A stretch of DNA of 64,000 nucleotides, from the NCBI RefSeq assembly GCF_000299915.1, contig NZ_AMRI01000002.1:1-64000 (forward strand), written 5' to 3'. Of this stretch, positions 31,772 through 40,629 are shown piece after piece. Source of the DNA: Gallaecimonas xiamenensis 3-C-1 (lineage in GTDB: Bacteria > Pseudomonadota > Gammaproteobacteria > Enterobacterales > Gallaecimonadaceae). The position numbers and the translations under genes were made by a program. Position 1 is the first letter of the stretch, and every line of letters begins with the position of its first letter. Below the pieces are notes generated by a model. The model did no database searches and was not told where the DNA came from. It saw nothing but the letters and a program-made list of their open reading frames with translations.

Positions 31772-32686
31772 TCAGCTTGTTGCCTGGCTCAACTTGTCTT
31801 GCAGAAAGTCCAGGGTGGCCTTTATGGCGGTGCTGAGGTGACGCCGCTCGGCATAGACCAGGTTTACCGGATAAGGCTGGGGCATGAAATCTTCCAATAC
31901 CGTTTCCAGCTGCCCTTGGGCCAGCTCTTCGGCCAGGGAATAGGTGGGCAAGTAGGCCAAGCCCAGGCCTGCCATCAGGCAGTGGCGCAGGGCCAGGTTG
32001 TTGTTCATGGCCAGGCGGCTGGCCACGTTCACATCCAGGTGCTGCTGGCCCTTGTAAAAGCGCCATTGCTGGTCGCCGGGGCGGCTGCTGTAGGTCAGGC
32101 AGGGGAAGCGGTTGCGACAACGGCCCAGGTCTTCAGGGTGCTGGGGGCGGCCGTGGCGGGCGAAGTAGTCCGGGGTGGCCAGCAGCCGGATATGGAGCGG
32201 CGCCAAGGGCCGGGCAATGAGGGAAGAACTGGCCAGCGGGCCGCCGCGCACGGCGATGTCCACCTGTTCTGCCACCAGATCCACCTGGCGGTCGTCCAGG
32301 GACAGGTCCAGTTGCAGTTTGGGGTGCCGAGCCATCAATTCGGGCAGTAGCGGCGCCACCTGCAGGCTGCCGTAGGTGACAGGGGCGCTGATCCGCACCA
32401 GCCCTTGGGGTTCGCAGCGCAGCTCGCCCAGGTGTTCTTCGGCGGCGCTGGCGCTTTGCAGTATCTGTCGGCAGTAGTCGTAACAGGTTTGCCCCTCTGC
32501 GGTAAGGCGCAGCTGGCGGGTGGTGCGATGGAGCAGCTTGAGCTTGAGGTGCCCCTCCAGGCGGCTTACCGCCTTGCTGACAGCACCCTTGGACAGCCCC
32601 AGATTGCCTGCGGCCAGGCTGAAGCTGCCGGCGTCCACCACGCTGGCGAACACGGCCATGTCGGCCAGACGCTCGGTCAGGCTCAT
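31772..32686 (-). CDS. LysR-family transcriptional regulator
   Basis: A 304-aa LysR protein with a helix-turn-helix in SFSLAAGNLGLSKGAVSKAV and a ligand-binding domain starting near residue 90 (LVRISAPVTYGSLQVAPLL). It is of the CrgA-like type. No enzyme gene diverges from it; instead a 53-aa protein starts 100 bases away on the other strand. The target may be that gene, its own promoter or elsewhere. Confidence 0.87.
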   Translation of the reverse strand: MSLTERLADMAVFASVVDAGSFSLAAGNLGLSKGAVSKAVSRLEGHLKLKLLHRTTRQLRLTAEGQTCYDYCRQILQSASAAEEHLGELRCEPQGLVRISAPVTYGSLQVAPLLPELMARHPKLQLDLSLDDRQVDLVAEQVDIAVRGGPLASSSLIARPLAPLHIRLLATPDYFARHGRPQHPEDLGRCRNRFPCLTYSSRPGDQQWRFYKGQQHLDVNVASRLAMNNNLALRHCLMAGLGLAYLPTYSLAEELAQGQLETVLEDFMPQPYPVNLVYAERRHLSTAIKATLDFLQDKLSQATS

Positions 32687-32786
32687 GCATTACCTTCCTT
32701 TGGTAAACAGTGCTGTGACTGCTGCCCATCTAATCAAGTTTTTGGGAAACAGTAAACTGGAGGCATCCAATAGAGGGGGCAGAGCA

Positions 32787-32948
32787 ATGTTGCTAGACAC
32801 CATTAACGGCATCTTCAAAGGTTTGTTGGAACAGCAAGGCTACCTGCTGCCGAGGAGGGAGGCCGGCAGCCAGTGTAAAGCCGAAGAAGAACAGGAGATG
32901 AAGGGGCAGCAGGCCGAGGAAAAGGCCTGCTGCCAACCTGAGACTTAA
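32787..32948 (+). CDS. Small Cys- and Glu-rich protein, 53 aa
   Basis: Begins MLLDTINGIFKGLLEQQGYL and ends with a charged tail containing three cysteines (SQCKAEEEQ... KACCQPET). AGAGGGGGC about seven bases before the ATG is a strong ribosome site, and the gap to the divergent LysR gene has the look of a promoter. These support a real gene. The family is unknown. The paired cysteines could bind metal or form disulfides. Its stop overlaps the end of the convergent bactofilin gene by four bases. Confidence 0.5.
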   Translation: MLLDTINGIFKGLLEQQGYLLPRREAGSQCKAEEEQEMKGQQAEEKACCQPET

Positions 32949-33376
32949 CCCTTGGCCGCGACCGGCTCGCTCTTGGCTTCCGGGGCCTTGTCTTTGGTCT
33001 CGGATTTGAGCGGGGTGATGTTGGTCTTCAGGGGCTTGGACTCGCCGAAGAAACGGCCGCCCTTACCGATGATGAGCTCTTCGCAGTAGACGGTGCCTTC
33101 GATAAGGCCGCCCTCGACGATCTCCACCAGTTTGGCCTGGATGGTACCGTCGATTTTGCCGGCTACGGTCAGGCTTTCGGCCTTAATCTCACCGCTTACT
33201 TGGCCGTCTCGGCCAATACGAACGGCTTGGTCGGCTCGGACGATTCCTTGGATGTGTCCGTCGAGGTGGAGGTTGCAGGCGAGCTCAAGCTCGCCACTGA
33301 GTACGGTTCCTGCTGCGATAACGGTGGTTGCCATAGGGTCCTGAGGCTTTCGATTGTCGCTAGTAAAGATGGCCAT
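32945..33376 (-). CDS. Bactofilin
   Basis: A 143-aa polymer-forming cytoskeletal protein. The central beta-helical domain (about 15-115) is built of short repeats, seen in TVLSGELELACNLHLDGHIQG and VRIGRDGQVSGEIKAESLTVAG. The N- and C-terminal tails are flexible; the C-terminus is Lys/Pro/Glu-rich. Bactofilins often organise cell-wall enzymes, and here the gene directly follows an M23 peptidase. The first 181 bases are also coding in the frame of that peptidase. A start at residue 15 (MATTVIAAGT) would shorten the overlap to 139 bases. Confidence 0.88.
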   Translation of the reverse strand: MAIFTSDNRKPQDPMATTVIAAGTVLSGELELACNLHLDGHIQGIVRADQAVRIGRDGQVSGEIKAESLTVAGKIDGTIQAKLVEIVEGGLIEGTVYCEELIIGKGGRFFGESKPLKTNITPLKSETKDKAPEAKSEPVAAKG

Positions 33377-34260
33377 GGCACTTGGTTCTCCGAGTCAAAT
33401 AGCTGTTCGTAGTTGTCCAGCTGCCAGTCCACAAAAGGCTTGGGATTCAACGGGAAGCCCGCATAGGTGACCTCATAGTGCAGATGAGGGCCGGTGCTGG
33501 TCCCGGTATTGCCCGAATAGGCAATAACGTCTCCTTTGTGGACAAAGGCGCCACGTTTCACCTCGATGCTTTTGAGGTGGGCGTAACGAGATTTAAAACC
33601 AAAGGCATGGCTAACCAAGATCATGTTGCCATAGCCCGTCTTGCGTCGGCTGACCAGTTCCACCACCCCGTCTGCGGTGGCGTGTACAGGGGTTCCCCTG
33701 TGGGCCACCAGGTCCAGGCCGGCATGCTCGATGACCCGGCCCTTGACCGGATGCTTGCGCTTGCCAAATCCCGAACTGATATAGGCGTATTCCAACGGAT
33801 GGCCGTTGGGGATCAGGTTCAGGGTGACCTCCCGGCTGCTCATGGCGATAGACGCCAGGTCCAGTCGGTGCGCCAGATCCCCTCCGTCAAGCGAGGTGGG
33901 CATGCCCGAGCCCAGCTTGTCTTCGAGGTTGTCCAGGCGTTCGGTCGCCGCCGACAGTTCTTCGGTCTTGCGGGCGATGCTGGTTTCCAGGAGCAGGCGC
34001 TGCTCTTCCACCTGTTCAAAGGCTTCTCGGGCAGCGGTCAGGTCGTCGGCCAGTGTCGCCAGTTCTTCGCGGTTCTTGGCCAGACGCGTACCGGCGTCAT
34101 CAGCCTGCCACTGCAAAAAACGGATGTAGCCGAACATCAACAGCAGGAACACGACAAACCCGGCCAGGGCGGCCAACAGGGCCTTCCTGCGCTCAACGGT
34201 TAAGGCAAGATGGCGGGTGCCGTTGTTGCCGCTAACGGTGATGTGGAGAATGTCTTTCAT
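33196..34260 (-). CDS. M23-family peptidoglycan endopeptidase, membrane-anchored
   Basis: A 354-aa protein. A short cytoplasmic stretch is followed by a membrane span near residues 30-50 (LAALAGFVVFLLLMFGYIRF), a coiled coil (about 55-125) and a LytM/M23 metallopeptidase domain (about 155-285). Zinc residues are present in HAGLDL and GPHLHYEV, so it should cut peptidoglycan cross-links. The last 60 residues are Ser/Thr-rich and low in complexity (SSPATSTSTDTSKESS) and are translated from the same DNA as the start of the bactofilin. In Helicobacter pylori the M23 peptidase Csd1 and bactofilin CcmA act together in cell shape, so a similar pair is likely here. Confidence 0.9.
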   Translation of the reverse strand: MKDILHITVSGNNGTRHLALTVERRKALLAALAGFVVFLLLMFGYIRFLQWQADDAGTRLAKNREELATLADDLTAAREAFEQVEEQRLLLETSIARKTEELSAATERLDNLEDKLGSGMPTSLDGGDLAHRLDLASIAMSSREVTLNLIPNGHPLEYAYISSGFGKRKHPVKGRVIEHAGLDLVAHRGTPVHATADGVVELVSRRKTGYGNMILVSHAFGFKSRYAHLKSIEVKRGAFVHKGDVIAYSGNTGTSTGPHLHYEVTYAGFPLNPKPFVDWQLDNYEQLFDSENQVPWPSLLATIESLRTLWQPPLSQQEPYSVASLSSPATSTSTDTSKESSEPTKPFVLAETAK

Positions 34261-34386
34261 GCCAAACAGGGCTTCGCCAATGTCATATTTGTTGTGTCGG
34301 CATCACCCTTCCATGGGCTCTTGCACTATTCCGTCGATGGCCTCCCGTGGCCATAGCAATAACAAAGGCCCAACAATACGCCATGC

Positions 34387-34842
34387 TTATTTCTGGATAA
34401 ACCCTTGAGATTCCAGAAAAGAGCGAATGTGTGGTCTGGATTCCTTTTTCAAGGTGTCAGCAATTTGCTCACTCCAGGAAGTCTCTTTGTTACCGCCGGT
34501 TCGCTCCTGATAATAGCGACGCACCTGGGCGTCATATTGAGCGAGTAACGCATCGTCTGGCGACTTTTTGTACTGGTTCTCATGGGCCACCAAGGCTTGA
34601 GGCAGGCGCGGGCGCAGGCTGGGCTGCTGATTGGGATGGTGAAGATACATGTCGAAAAGTGGCGCCACATGTTGTGGCAGGTCCAGCAGTGCCACCACCT
34701 GACTGGGCTGGTTGCGAAGGCCGCCGACAGAGACCCCACCCAGCCCCAAAGACTCGGCGGCCAACTGGTCAGGAGCTAGGAGCTCGGCGGTGGACTAGCG
34801 GATGGAGGTGTGTTGGCAAATCAGGTCTATGGTGGGGTTCAT
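34387..34842 (-). pseudogene. nfsA: Decayed nitroreductase NfsA
   Basis: Read from the ATG at 34842 the frame gives MNPTIDLICQHTSIR, then a TAG stop at codon 16, then STAELLAPDQ and at once LAAESLGLGGVSVGGLRNQP. This continues to the C-terminus through LPQHVAPLF, PRLPQALVAHE and KKESRPHIRSFLESQGF. Both ends align with E. coli NfsA (240 aa; MTPTIELICGHRSIR at the start, AAESLGLGG near residue 120), but about 90 residues between them are missing in frame, including much of the FMN site. The stop codon plus deletion make it non-functional as an oxygen-insensitive nitroreductase. An open frame of 125 codons remains after the TAG. Confidence 0.85.
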
Positions 34843-34964
34843 GGCTGGCTCCCGGTTTCAAAGAGAAAGACTGCATCGCAGGCATTTCTTTACAAATCTA
34901 CCCATGGATGGACCTTTGCCGCTGTGGCATGGTCATAGGGTTTTTGCATTGAAAGGGACTCCTC

Positions 34965-37805
34965 ATGTTGTTGCGCACCTCTACCCTGGTGCTGGCGTTG
35001 GGCCTGGCCTTGGCCGGTTGCCAGCAGGTATCGGCTCCCCAGCCGGCTCCTGGCACCATCATCACCAGCCCGGCTGACAGCCTCCACTATCGCTACCTGG
35101 CCCTGGATAACGGCCTGAAAGTGGTGCTGGCGTCCGACCCGGACGCAGACAAGGCGGCGGCGTCGCTGGTGGTCCATGTGGGCCACACCGCCGACCCCAA
35201 GGATCGCCAGGGCCTGGCGCACTTTCTGGAGCACATGCTGTTTATCTCCACCGACAAGTATCCCAAGGTAGATGAGTACCGCCAGTTCATCGAGACCCAC
35301 GGCGGCAGCTCCAACGCCGGCACAGGCCAGGTGGATACCACCTTCTTCTTCAACATAGCCCCCGACCAGTTCGCCCCGGCCCTGGACCGTTTCGCCCAGT
35401 TCTTTATCGCCCCTAGCCTGGATCCGGCTTATGTGGACCGCGAGAAGCACGCGGTCTATTCGGAATTCGAGCTGAAAAAGCAGGACGATGGCCGCCGTAT
35501 CAATGAGGTGCTCAAGGCCACCGCCAACCCGGCCAACCCGGCGTCCCAGTTTTCGGTAGGGGATCTTGAGACCCTGGCCGACCGCCCAGGTGACAAGGTC
35601 TGGGCCGACCTTAAGGCCTTCCACGACAAGTACTACCATGCCGGCAACATGACCCTGGCCCTGGTAGGCAAGGAAGACCTGGACAGCCTGGAAGCCTATG
35701 CCCGCCAGTACTTCGCGGCCATTCCCAAGGGCAAGGCCAACCCGGTGCAGCCCACCGCCGCCCCCTATCTGCCAAGCCAGCTGGGTGTGCGTATCGACCA
35801 GGCGCCCCTTAAAGATCAGCGTACCTTGTCGTTGCAGTTCCCGGTGCCAAACAGCCAGGCCCACTTCCTGGCCAAGCCCTTGGACTACATCGCCAATATG
35901 TTGTCCAACGCCGCCCCCGGTGCCCTTTATAGCGAGCTGAAGGGCAAAGGCTGGGTGGACAGCTTGTCGGCCTACCATTACGGGCCCGACGACTATGAGC
36001 TATTCAACCTGGACTTCAACCTCACCGAAGCCGGCGCCGAGCACCTGGATGACATCACCCAGGCCACCTTTGCCTATATCCACAAACTTCAGGCCCAGGG
36101 GGTGACCGAGGCCTACTTCGACGAGCTGCGCAAGGCCGGCAACCTGGATTTTCGCTTCCAAGAGAAGGCCAGCGCCCTGAGCCTGGCCAACTACCTGGCC
36201 AGCAACCTGCAGCAGGTGCCGCCGCTGCACCTGATGGATGCAGGTTTCCTTTACCAGGACTTTGAGCCAGAGCTCATCCAAGGCTATCTGGCCCGCCTGA
36301 CCCCGGATAACCTGCGCCAGTTGGTGGTGCTGCCCGGTGCCAACACCGACAAGGTGGAACCCCGTTATCAGGCGCCCTACAAGGTCAGCGCCTTGAGCCC
36401 TGAACTCAAGGACAAGTGGGCCTCGGCCCAGGCCGACCTGGCGCTGCCGCCGGACAACCCCTACCTGGCCGAGGATCCCCGGCTAAAGGCCCTGGCCGAA
36501 AACCACCCCTTGCCTAAAAAAGTGGTGGAGGAGCAGGGGCTGAGCATCTGGGCTCTGCAAGACCCTGAGTTCAGGGTGCCCAAGGTAGAAAAACGGGTCA
36601 GCCTGACCAGGCCCATGGCGGGGGCGACCGAAAGCGCCATGAACAGCCTTTACGCGGATCTTATCAACGAAGCTCTGGAGTCTGAGGCCTATCCGGCCAG
36701 CCAGGCGGGGCTCTATTTCGGCCTGTCCGCCACCAGCTTGGGGCTGAGCTATAGCCTGTCCGGCTATGACGAAAAGCAGCCGTTGTTGGAAGACAAGATC
36801 TGGACCGCCCTGCACTTGCCGGGCCTGACCCAGGCCAAGTTCAACCAGTACCGGGACGCCCTGGTGCGCAACTGGCGTAACCTGCACCAGGAATGGCCAG
36901 TCAACCAGGTGATGGCGCGGCTGGGCAGCACCCTGGTGCGTGAATCCTATGACGCCGACAGCAAGGCCGATGCCCTGGAAAAGGTCAGCTTCCGCCAGTT
37001 CCAAGGCTTTGTGGCCCACTACCCGGACCAGCTGAACCTGCGGGCCATGGCCATCGGCAACCTCACCGACGCCGAGGTGGCCAGTTGGGGCAAGTCCCTG
37101 GAAAACCTGCTGCTGCGTGAAGCCAAGCGTATCGACAAACCCCTGATGCACCTAGCTCAGCTGCCGGCAGGCAAGGAGCTGGGGCTTAAGCTGGATATCG
37201 ACCATCACGACGCAGTGCTGGCGATGATCTACAAGGGCCACCAGCAGGACGCGACCAGCCAGGCCAGGTACGCCCTGATGGGCCAGATCCTCAGCGCCCC
37301 CTTCTTTGGCAAGCTGCGGACCGAGCAGCAGTTGGGTTATGTAGTGCAGGCCGGTTATAGCAGCCTGGGCCGCAGTCCAGCCCTGTTCCTGCTGGTGCAA
37401 TCACCGGTGGCCGACCCCTTCGCCCTGCGCCAGCACATGGACAGTTTCAGCAAGGACTTTACCGCTACCCTGGCGGCCATGACCCCGGCCCAACTGGACG
37501 AGCAAAAAGCAGGGCTTATCAACAGCATCAACCAGGCCGACAAGCAGCTGGGTGACAAGACCGATCGTTACTGGAGCTACTTGGGTAATGGCCGGCCTTT
37601 CGACTGGCGCCAACAGTTGGTGGCGGCGGTGCAGGTCCTGACCCTGGCCGACCTGCAAGAGTTCTACCAACAGCAGGTGCTGGACGACAAGGACGGCCGT
37701 TTGTTGCTGTGGAGCCAGGGCCAACAGGCCAAGAGCGGCGACATGCCCAAGGCCTGCACCAACCAGGCCTGCCTGGACAAACTCTGGCAGTACAAGGGCG
37801 AGTAA
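34965..37805 (+). CDS. Pitrilysin-type M16 metalloprotease (protease III family)
   Basis: A 946-aa insulinase-family peptidase that degrades small peptides and unfolded fragments in the periplasm. The inverted zinc motif HFLEH is at residues 86-90, with the downstream acidic residues in YSEFELKKQDDGRR. Four M16 domains fill the length. The C-terminal R/Y signature is in LRTEQQLGYVVQAGYSSLG. The N-terminus has a lipobox (LALAGC, Cys19), so it is likely lipid-anchored, unlike soluble E. coli PtrA. It is monocistronic and followed by a terminator shared with recG. Confidence 0.92.
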   Translation: MLLRTSTLVLALGLALAGCQQVSAPQPAPGTIITSPADSLHYRYLALDNGLKVVLASDPDADKAAASLVVHVGHTADPKDRQGLAHFLEHMLFISTDKYPKVDEYRQFIETHGGSSNAGTGQVDTTFFFNIAPDQFAPALDRFAQFFIAPSLDPAYVDREKHAVYSEFELKKQDDGRRINEVLKATANPANPASQFSVGDLETLADRPGDKVWADLKAFHDKYYHAGNMTLALVGKEDLDSLEAYARQYFAAIPKGKANPVQPTAAPYLPSQLGVRIDQAPLKDQRTLSLQFPVPNSQAHFLAKPLDYIANMLSNAAPGALYSELKGKGWVDSLSAYHYGPDDYELFNLDFNLTEAGAEHLDDITQATFAYIHKLQAQGVTEAYFDELRKAGNLDFRFQEKASALSLANYLASNLQQVPPLHLMDAGFLYQDFEPELIQGYLARLTPDNLRQLVVLPGANTDKVEPRYQAPYKVSALSPELKDKWASAQADLALPPDNPYLAEDPRLKALAENHPLPKKVVEEQGLSIWALQDPEFRVPKVEKRVSLTRPMAGATESAMNSLYADLINEALESEAYPASQAGLYFGLSATSLGLSYSLSGYDEKQPLLEDKIWTALHLPGLTQAKFNQYRDALVRNWRNLHQEWPVNQVMARLGSTLVRESYDADSKADALEKVSFRQFQGFVAHYPDQLNLRAMAIGNLTDAEVASWGKSLENLLLREAKRIDKPLMHLAQLPAGKELGLKLDIDHHDAVLAMIYKGHQQDATSQARYALMGQILSAPFFGKLRTEQQLGYVVQAGYSSLGRSPALFLLVQSPVADPFALRQHMDSFSKDFTATLAAMTPAQLDEQKAGLINSINQADKQLGDKTDRYWSYLGNGRPFDWRQQLVAAVQVLTLADLQEFYQQQVLDDKDGRLLLWSQGQQAKSGDMPKACTNQACLDKLWQYKGE

Positions 37806-37819
37806 CGGCGCTCAACAAC

Positions 37820-37843
37820 AAAGCCCCGCAAGGGGCTTTTTTT
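37820..37843. terminator. Terminator between M16 protease and recG
   Basis: AAAGCCCC-GCA-AGGGGCTTT hairpin ending in seven T's, between convergent genes. Confidence 0.85.
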
Positions 37844-37848
37844 ATGGA

Positions 37849-39927
37849 TCAGGCGTTGGCGTAGCCTTCTCGGCCAGCCAGCCAGCGCTGGCACAGGGCC
37901 TCGGCCTGGTCGGGGTGGCCGCGCAGCAGTTGCTGGGCGGCGTGTTGCACCTTGGGCAGCAGGTGGGCGTCCCGTACCAGGTCGGCGATACGCAGCTCCG
38001 CCACCCCGGTCTGGCGGGTGCCAAGCAGTTCACCTGGGCCACGAATCTCCAAGTCCCGCTGGGCGATGACAAAGCCGTCGTTGGAGTCCCGCAGCACCCC
38101 CAGCCGGGCAGTGGCGGTGGGGGAGAGCGGCGCGTGGTAGAGCAGCACGCAGTGGGATGCGGTGCTGCCACGGCCCACCCGGCCGCGCAGCTGGTGCAGC
38201 TGGGCCAGGCCCAGGCGTTCGGGGTTTTCGATGATCATCAAGGAGGCATTGGGCACGTCTACCCCTACCTCGATAACAGTGGTGGCCACCAGCAGGTTGA
38301 GCTCTCCGGCCTTGAAGGCGGCCATCACCTGCTGCTTGTCGGCCGGCTTCATGCGGCCATGGACCAAGCCCACCTTTAGCTGCGGCAAGGCTTCTTTGAG
38401 GGCCTGGGCGGTGGCCTCGGCGGCCTGGGCTTCCAATACCTCTGACTCTTCCACCAGGGTGCAGACCCAATAGGCTTGGCGCCCTTCCAGGCAGGCGTCG
38501 CGCACCCGGGCTATTACCTGGTCGCGGCGGCCGTCCGGCACCGCCACCGTGGTGACCGGGGTGCGGCCCGGCGGCAGCTCGTCGATGATGGAACTGTCCA
38601 AATCGGCATAGGCGGCCATGGCCAGGGTGCGGGGAATGGGGGTGGCGGTCATGATCAGCTGATGGGGGTAATGCTCGCCCTGGCGGCCCTTTTCCCTAAG
38701 GGTCAGCCGCTGGTGCACCCCGAAACGGTGCTGCTCGTCGATGATCACCAGCGCCAGGTTGGCAAAGTCCACGTCGTTTTGGAACAGGGCATGGGTGCCC
38801 ACCGCCAGTTGGCTGGCGCCGCTGGCCAGATCGGCAAGGGCCTGGGCCCGGGCTTTGGCCTTGAGCTTACCGGCCAGCCAGCTGACCCGGATACCCAGGG
38901 GCTCAAGCCACTGGCTGAAGTTAAGGGCATGCTGCTCGGCCAAAATTTCGGTGGGGGCCATCAGCGCCACCTGGTAGCCGTTGCTGATGGCCCGCAGCGC
39001 CGCCAGCGCTGCCACCAGGGTCTTGCCGGCGCCCACGTCCCCTTGCACCAGCCGCATCATCGGCCTGGGCTGGGCCAGGTCCCGGTGAATGTCGGCCACC
39101 ACCCTGTCTTGGGCGCCGGTGGGGTTGTAGGGCAGGGCGGCCAGGAAGCGTGCTTCCAAGTCCCCTTTGCCGTCCATGGCCACCGCCTGGTGGTGCTGGT
39201 GGTGGGCGCGCAATTTCAGTAGCGACAATTGCTGGGCCAGCAGCTCTTCCAGCACCAGCCGTTGCTGGGCCGGGTGGCTGCCGGCTTCCAGGTCCCCAAG
39301 GGGCACGTCCGGCGGCGGCCTGTGCACCAGGCGCAGGGCCTCGGCCAGGGGCAAGCGGTGGGGGTTAAGGAGCGGCGGCAGCAGCTCTTGCAAGGTGGCG
39401 GGCAGGTAGTCGAGGCCCTGCTCGACGATGCCGCGCAAGGTCTGCTGGCGCAGCCCTTCGGTGGTGGGGTAGACGGGGGTCAGACTCTCTTCCAGCTCGG
39501 GGGTTACCCCTTCGTCGGTGAGCTTGTACTCGGGGTGGATGATCTCCAGGCGCACCTTGCCGGTGCGGATCTCCCCAAAGGCTCGGACCCATTTGCCCGG
39601 GCTGAAACTGTTCTTCTGGGCGGCGGAAAAGTTGAAAAAGCGCAGGGTGGCGGAGCCGGTACCGTCTGCCACCGTCACCACCATCATCCGGCGGCGGCCA
39701 AACACCACTTCCGCCTTGACCACTTCGGCCAGCACCCCGATATGCATGCCTGGCAGCAGATCGGCAATAGGGCAGAGGCGGGTGCGGTCTTCATAGCGCA
39801 GCGGCAGGTGGAACCAGAGATCGGGGACCGTCTTCAGGCCCAGGCGTTCAAGCTTTTCCGCCACCTTGGGGCCGACCCCCTTGAGGGCGCTGATGGGGGT
39901 AACAAGGCCGAGGTCCGGAGCCGCCAT
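37849..39927 (-). CDS. recG: ATP-dependent DNA helicase RecG
   Basis: A 692-aa helicase that reverses stalled replication forks and branch-migrates Holliday junctions. The N-terminal wedge domain begins PISALKGVGPKVAEKL. The helicase core has Walker A in QGDVGAGKTLVA, the DEQH box in VIIDEQHRFGVHQR, TATPIPRTLA (motif III) and QLRGRVGRG (motif VI). It is the last gene of the gmk-rpoZ-spoT-trmH-recG block, as in E. coli, and starts one base after the trmH stop. Confidence 0.96.
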   Translation of the reverse strand: MAAPDLGLVTPISALKGVGPKVAEKLERLGLKTVPDLWFHLPLRYEDRTRLCPIADLLPGMHIGVLAEVVKAEVVFGRRRMMVVTVADGTGSATLRFFNFSAAQKNSFSPGKWVRAFGEIRTGKVRLEIIHPEYKLTDEGVTPELEESLTPVYPTTEGLRQQTLRGIVEQGLDYLPATLQELLPPLLNPHRLPLAEALRLVHRPPPDVPLGDLEAGSHPAQQRLVLEELLAQQLSLLKLRAHHQHHQAVAMDGKGDLEARFLAALPYNPTGAQDRVVADIHRDLAQPRPMMRLVQGDVGAGKTLVAALAALRAISNGYQVALMAPTEILAEQHALNFSQWLEPLGIRVSWLAGKLKAKARAQALADLASGASQLAVGTHALFQNDVDFANLALVIIDEQHRFGVHQRLTLREKGRQGEHYPHQLIMTATPIPRTLAMAAYADLDSSIIDELPPGRTPVTTVAVPDGRRDQVIARVRDACLEGRQAYWVCTLVEESEVLEAQAAEATAQALKEALPQLKVGLVHGRMKPADKQQVMAAFKAGELNLLVATTVIEVGVDVPNASLMIIENPERLGLAQLHQLRGRVGRGSTASHCVLLYHAPLSPTATARLGVLRDSNDGFVIAQRDLEIRGPGELLGTRQTGVAELRIADLVRDAHLLPKVQHAAQQLLRGHPDQAEALCQRWLAGREGYANA

Positions 39928-40629
39928 TTAGGGCTCCGGGTGCAGGTCGCCACTGGTGCGCATCTGCTGCCACCACTGGTCGCTGGCCTGGACGCCTCCC
40001 GCTGCATCGATAGAGGGGTAGGGCAGTCCTTTGCGTTTGCACTGCTGGGCCAGCTGGGGGTAGCCCCGCTCGAACAGCAGCCGCTGCTGCTCCACTTCGG
40101 GCAGGCGGCAATGCTGGTAAAGGCCGGCCAATTGCCTCTGGCGCTGGGCCTCGTAGAGGATAAGGGCGCTGGCCACCGACACGTTCAGGGACTGCACCAT
40201 GCCCAGCATGGGGATCACCACCTGGTGGTCGGCCAGGTCCAGGGCTTCCTGGCTGATGCCTTGCAGTTCCTGGCCCACCAGCAGCGCCGTGGGCTTGGTG
40301 TAGTCGATGTCGCGAAAGTCTTTGGCCTGCTCGGAGAGGTTGGTCACCACTATCTGCATGCCCTGGGCCCGCAAGGCCGCTACCGCGTCCTGGATGGTCC
40401 GGTGGCGATGCACCTTGACCCAGTTGAGGCTGCCGCCGGCGGTGTGGGGGCGCATTCTCACCCCGGTTTCCGGGAAGACGCCGTGCACCTCGTGGATACC
40501 CACGGCGTCGGCGGTGCGCACGGCGGCGCTGAGGTTATGGCCCTTGTGGACCTGGTCCATGCACAGGGTCAGGTCCGGCTGGCGCAGGGCCAGCACCTGC
40601 TTGATGCGTTCGAAACGTTCCGGGCTCAT
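39928..40629 (-). CDS. trmH: tRNA (guanosine-18-2'-O)-methyltransferase
   Basis: A SpoU-family enzyme that methylates the ribose of G18 in many tRNAs. It has the trefoil-knot motifs MDQVHKGHNLSAAVRTADAVG, ALLVGQELQGIS and VVIPMLGMVQSLNVSVASAL. At 233 aa it is a standard TrmH, with the C-terminal helical extension. It overlaps the spoT end by four bases (ATGA) and is followed immediately by recG. Confidence 0.94.
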   Translation of the reverse strand: MSPERFERIKQVLALRQPDLTLCMDQVHKGHNLSAAVRTADAVGIHEVHGVFPETGVRMRPHTAGGSLNWVKVHRHRTIQDAVAALRAQGMQIVVTNLSEQAKDFRDIDYTKPTALLVGQELQGISQEALDLADHQVVIPMLGMVQSLNVSVASALILYEAQRQRQLAGLYQHCRLPEVEQQRLLFERGYPQLAQQCKRKGLPYPSIDAAGGVQASDQWWQQMRTSGDLHPEP

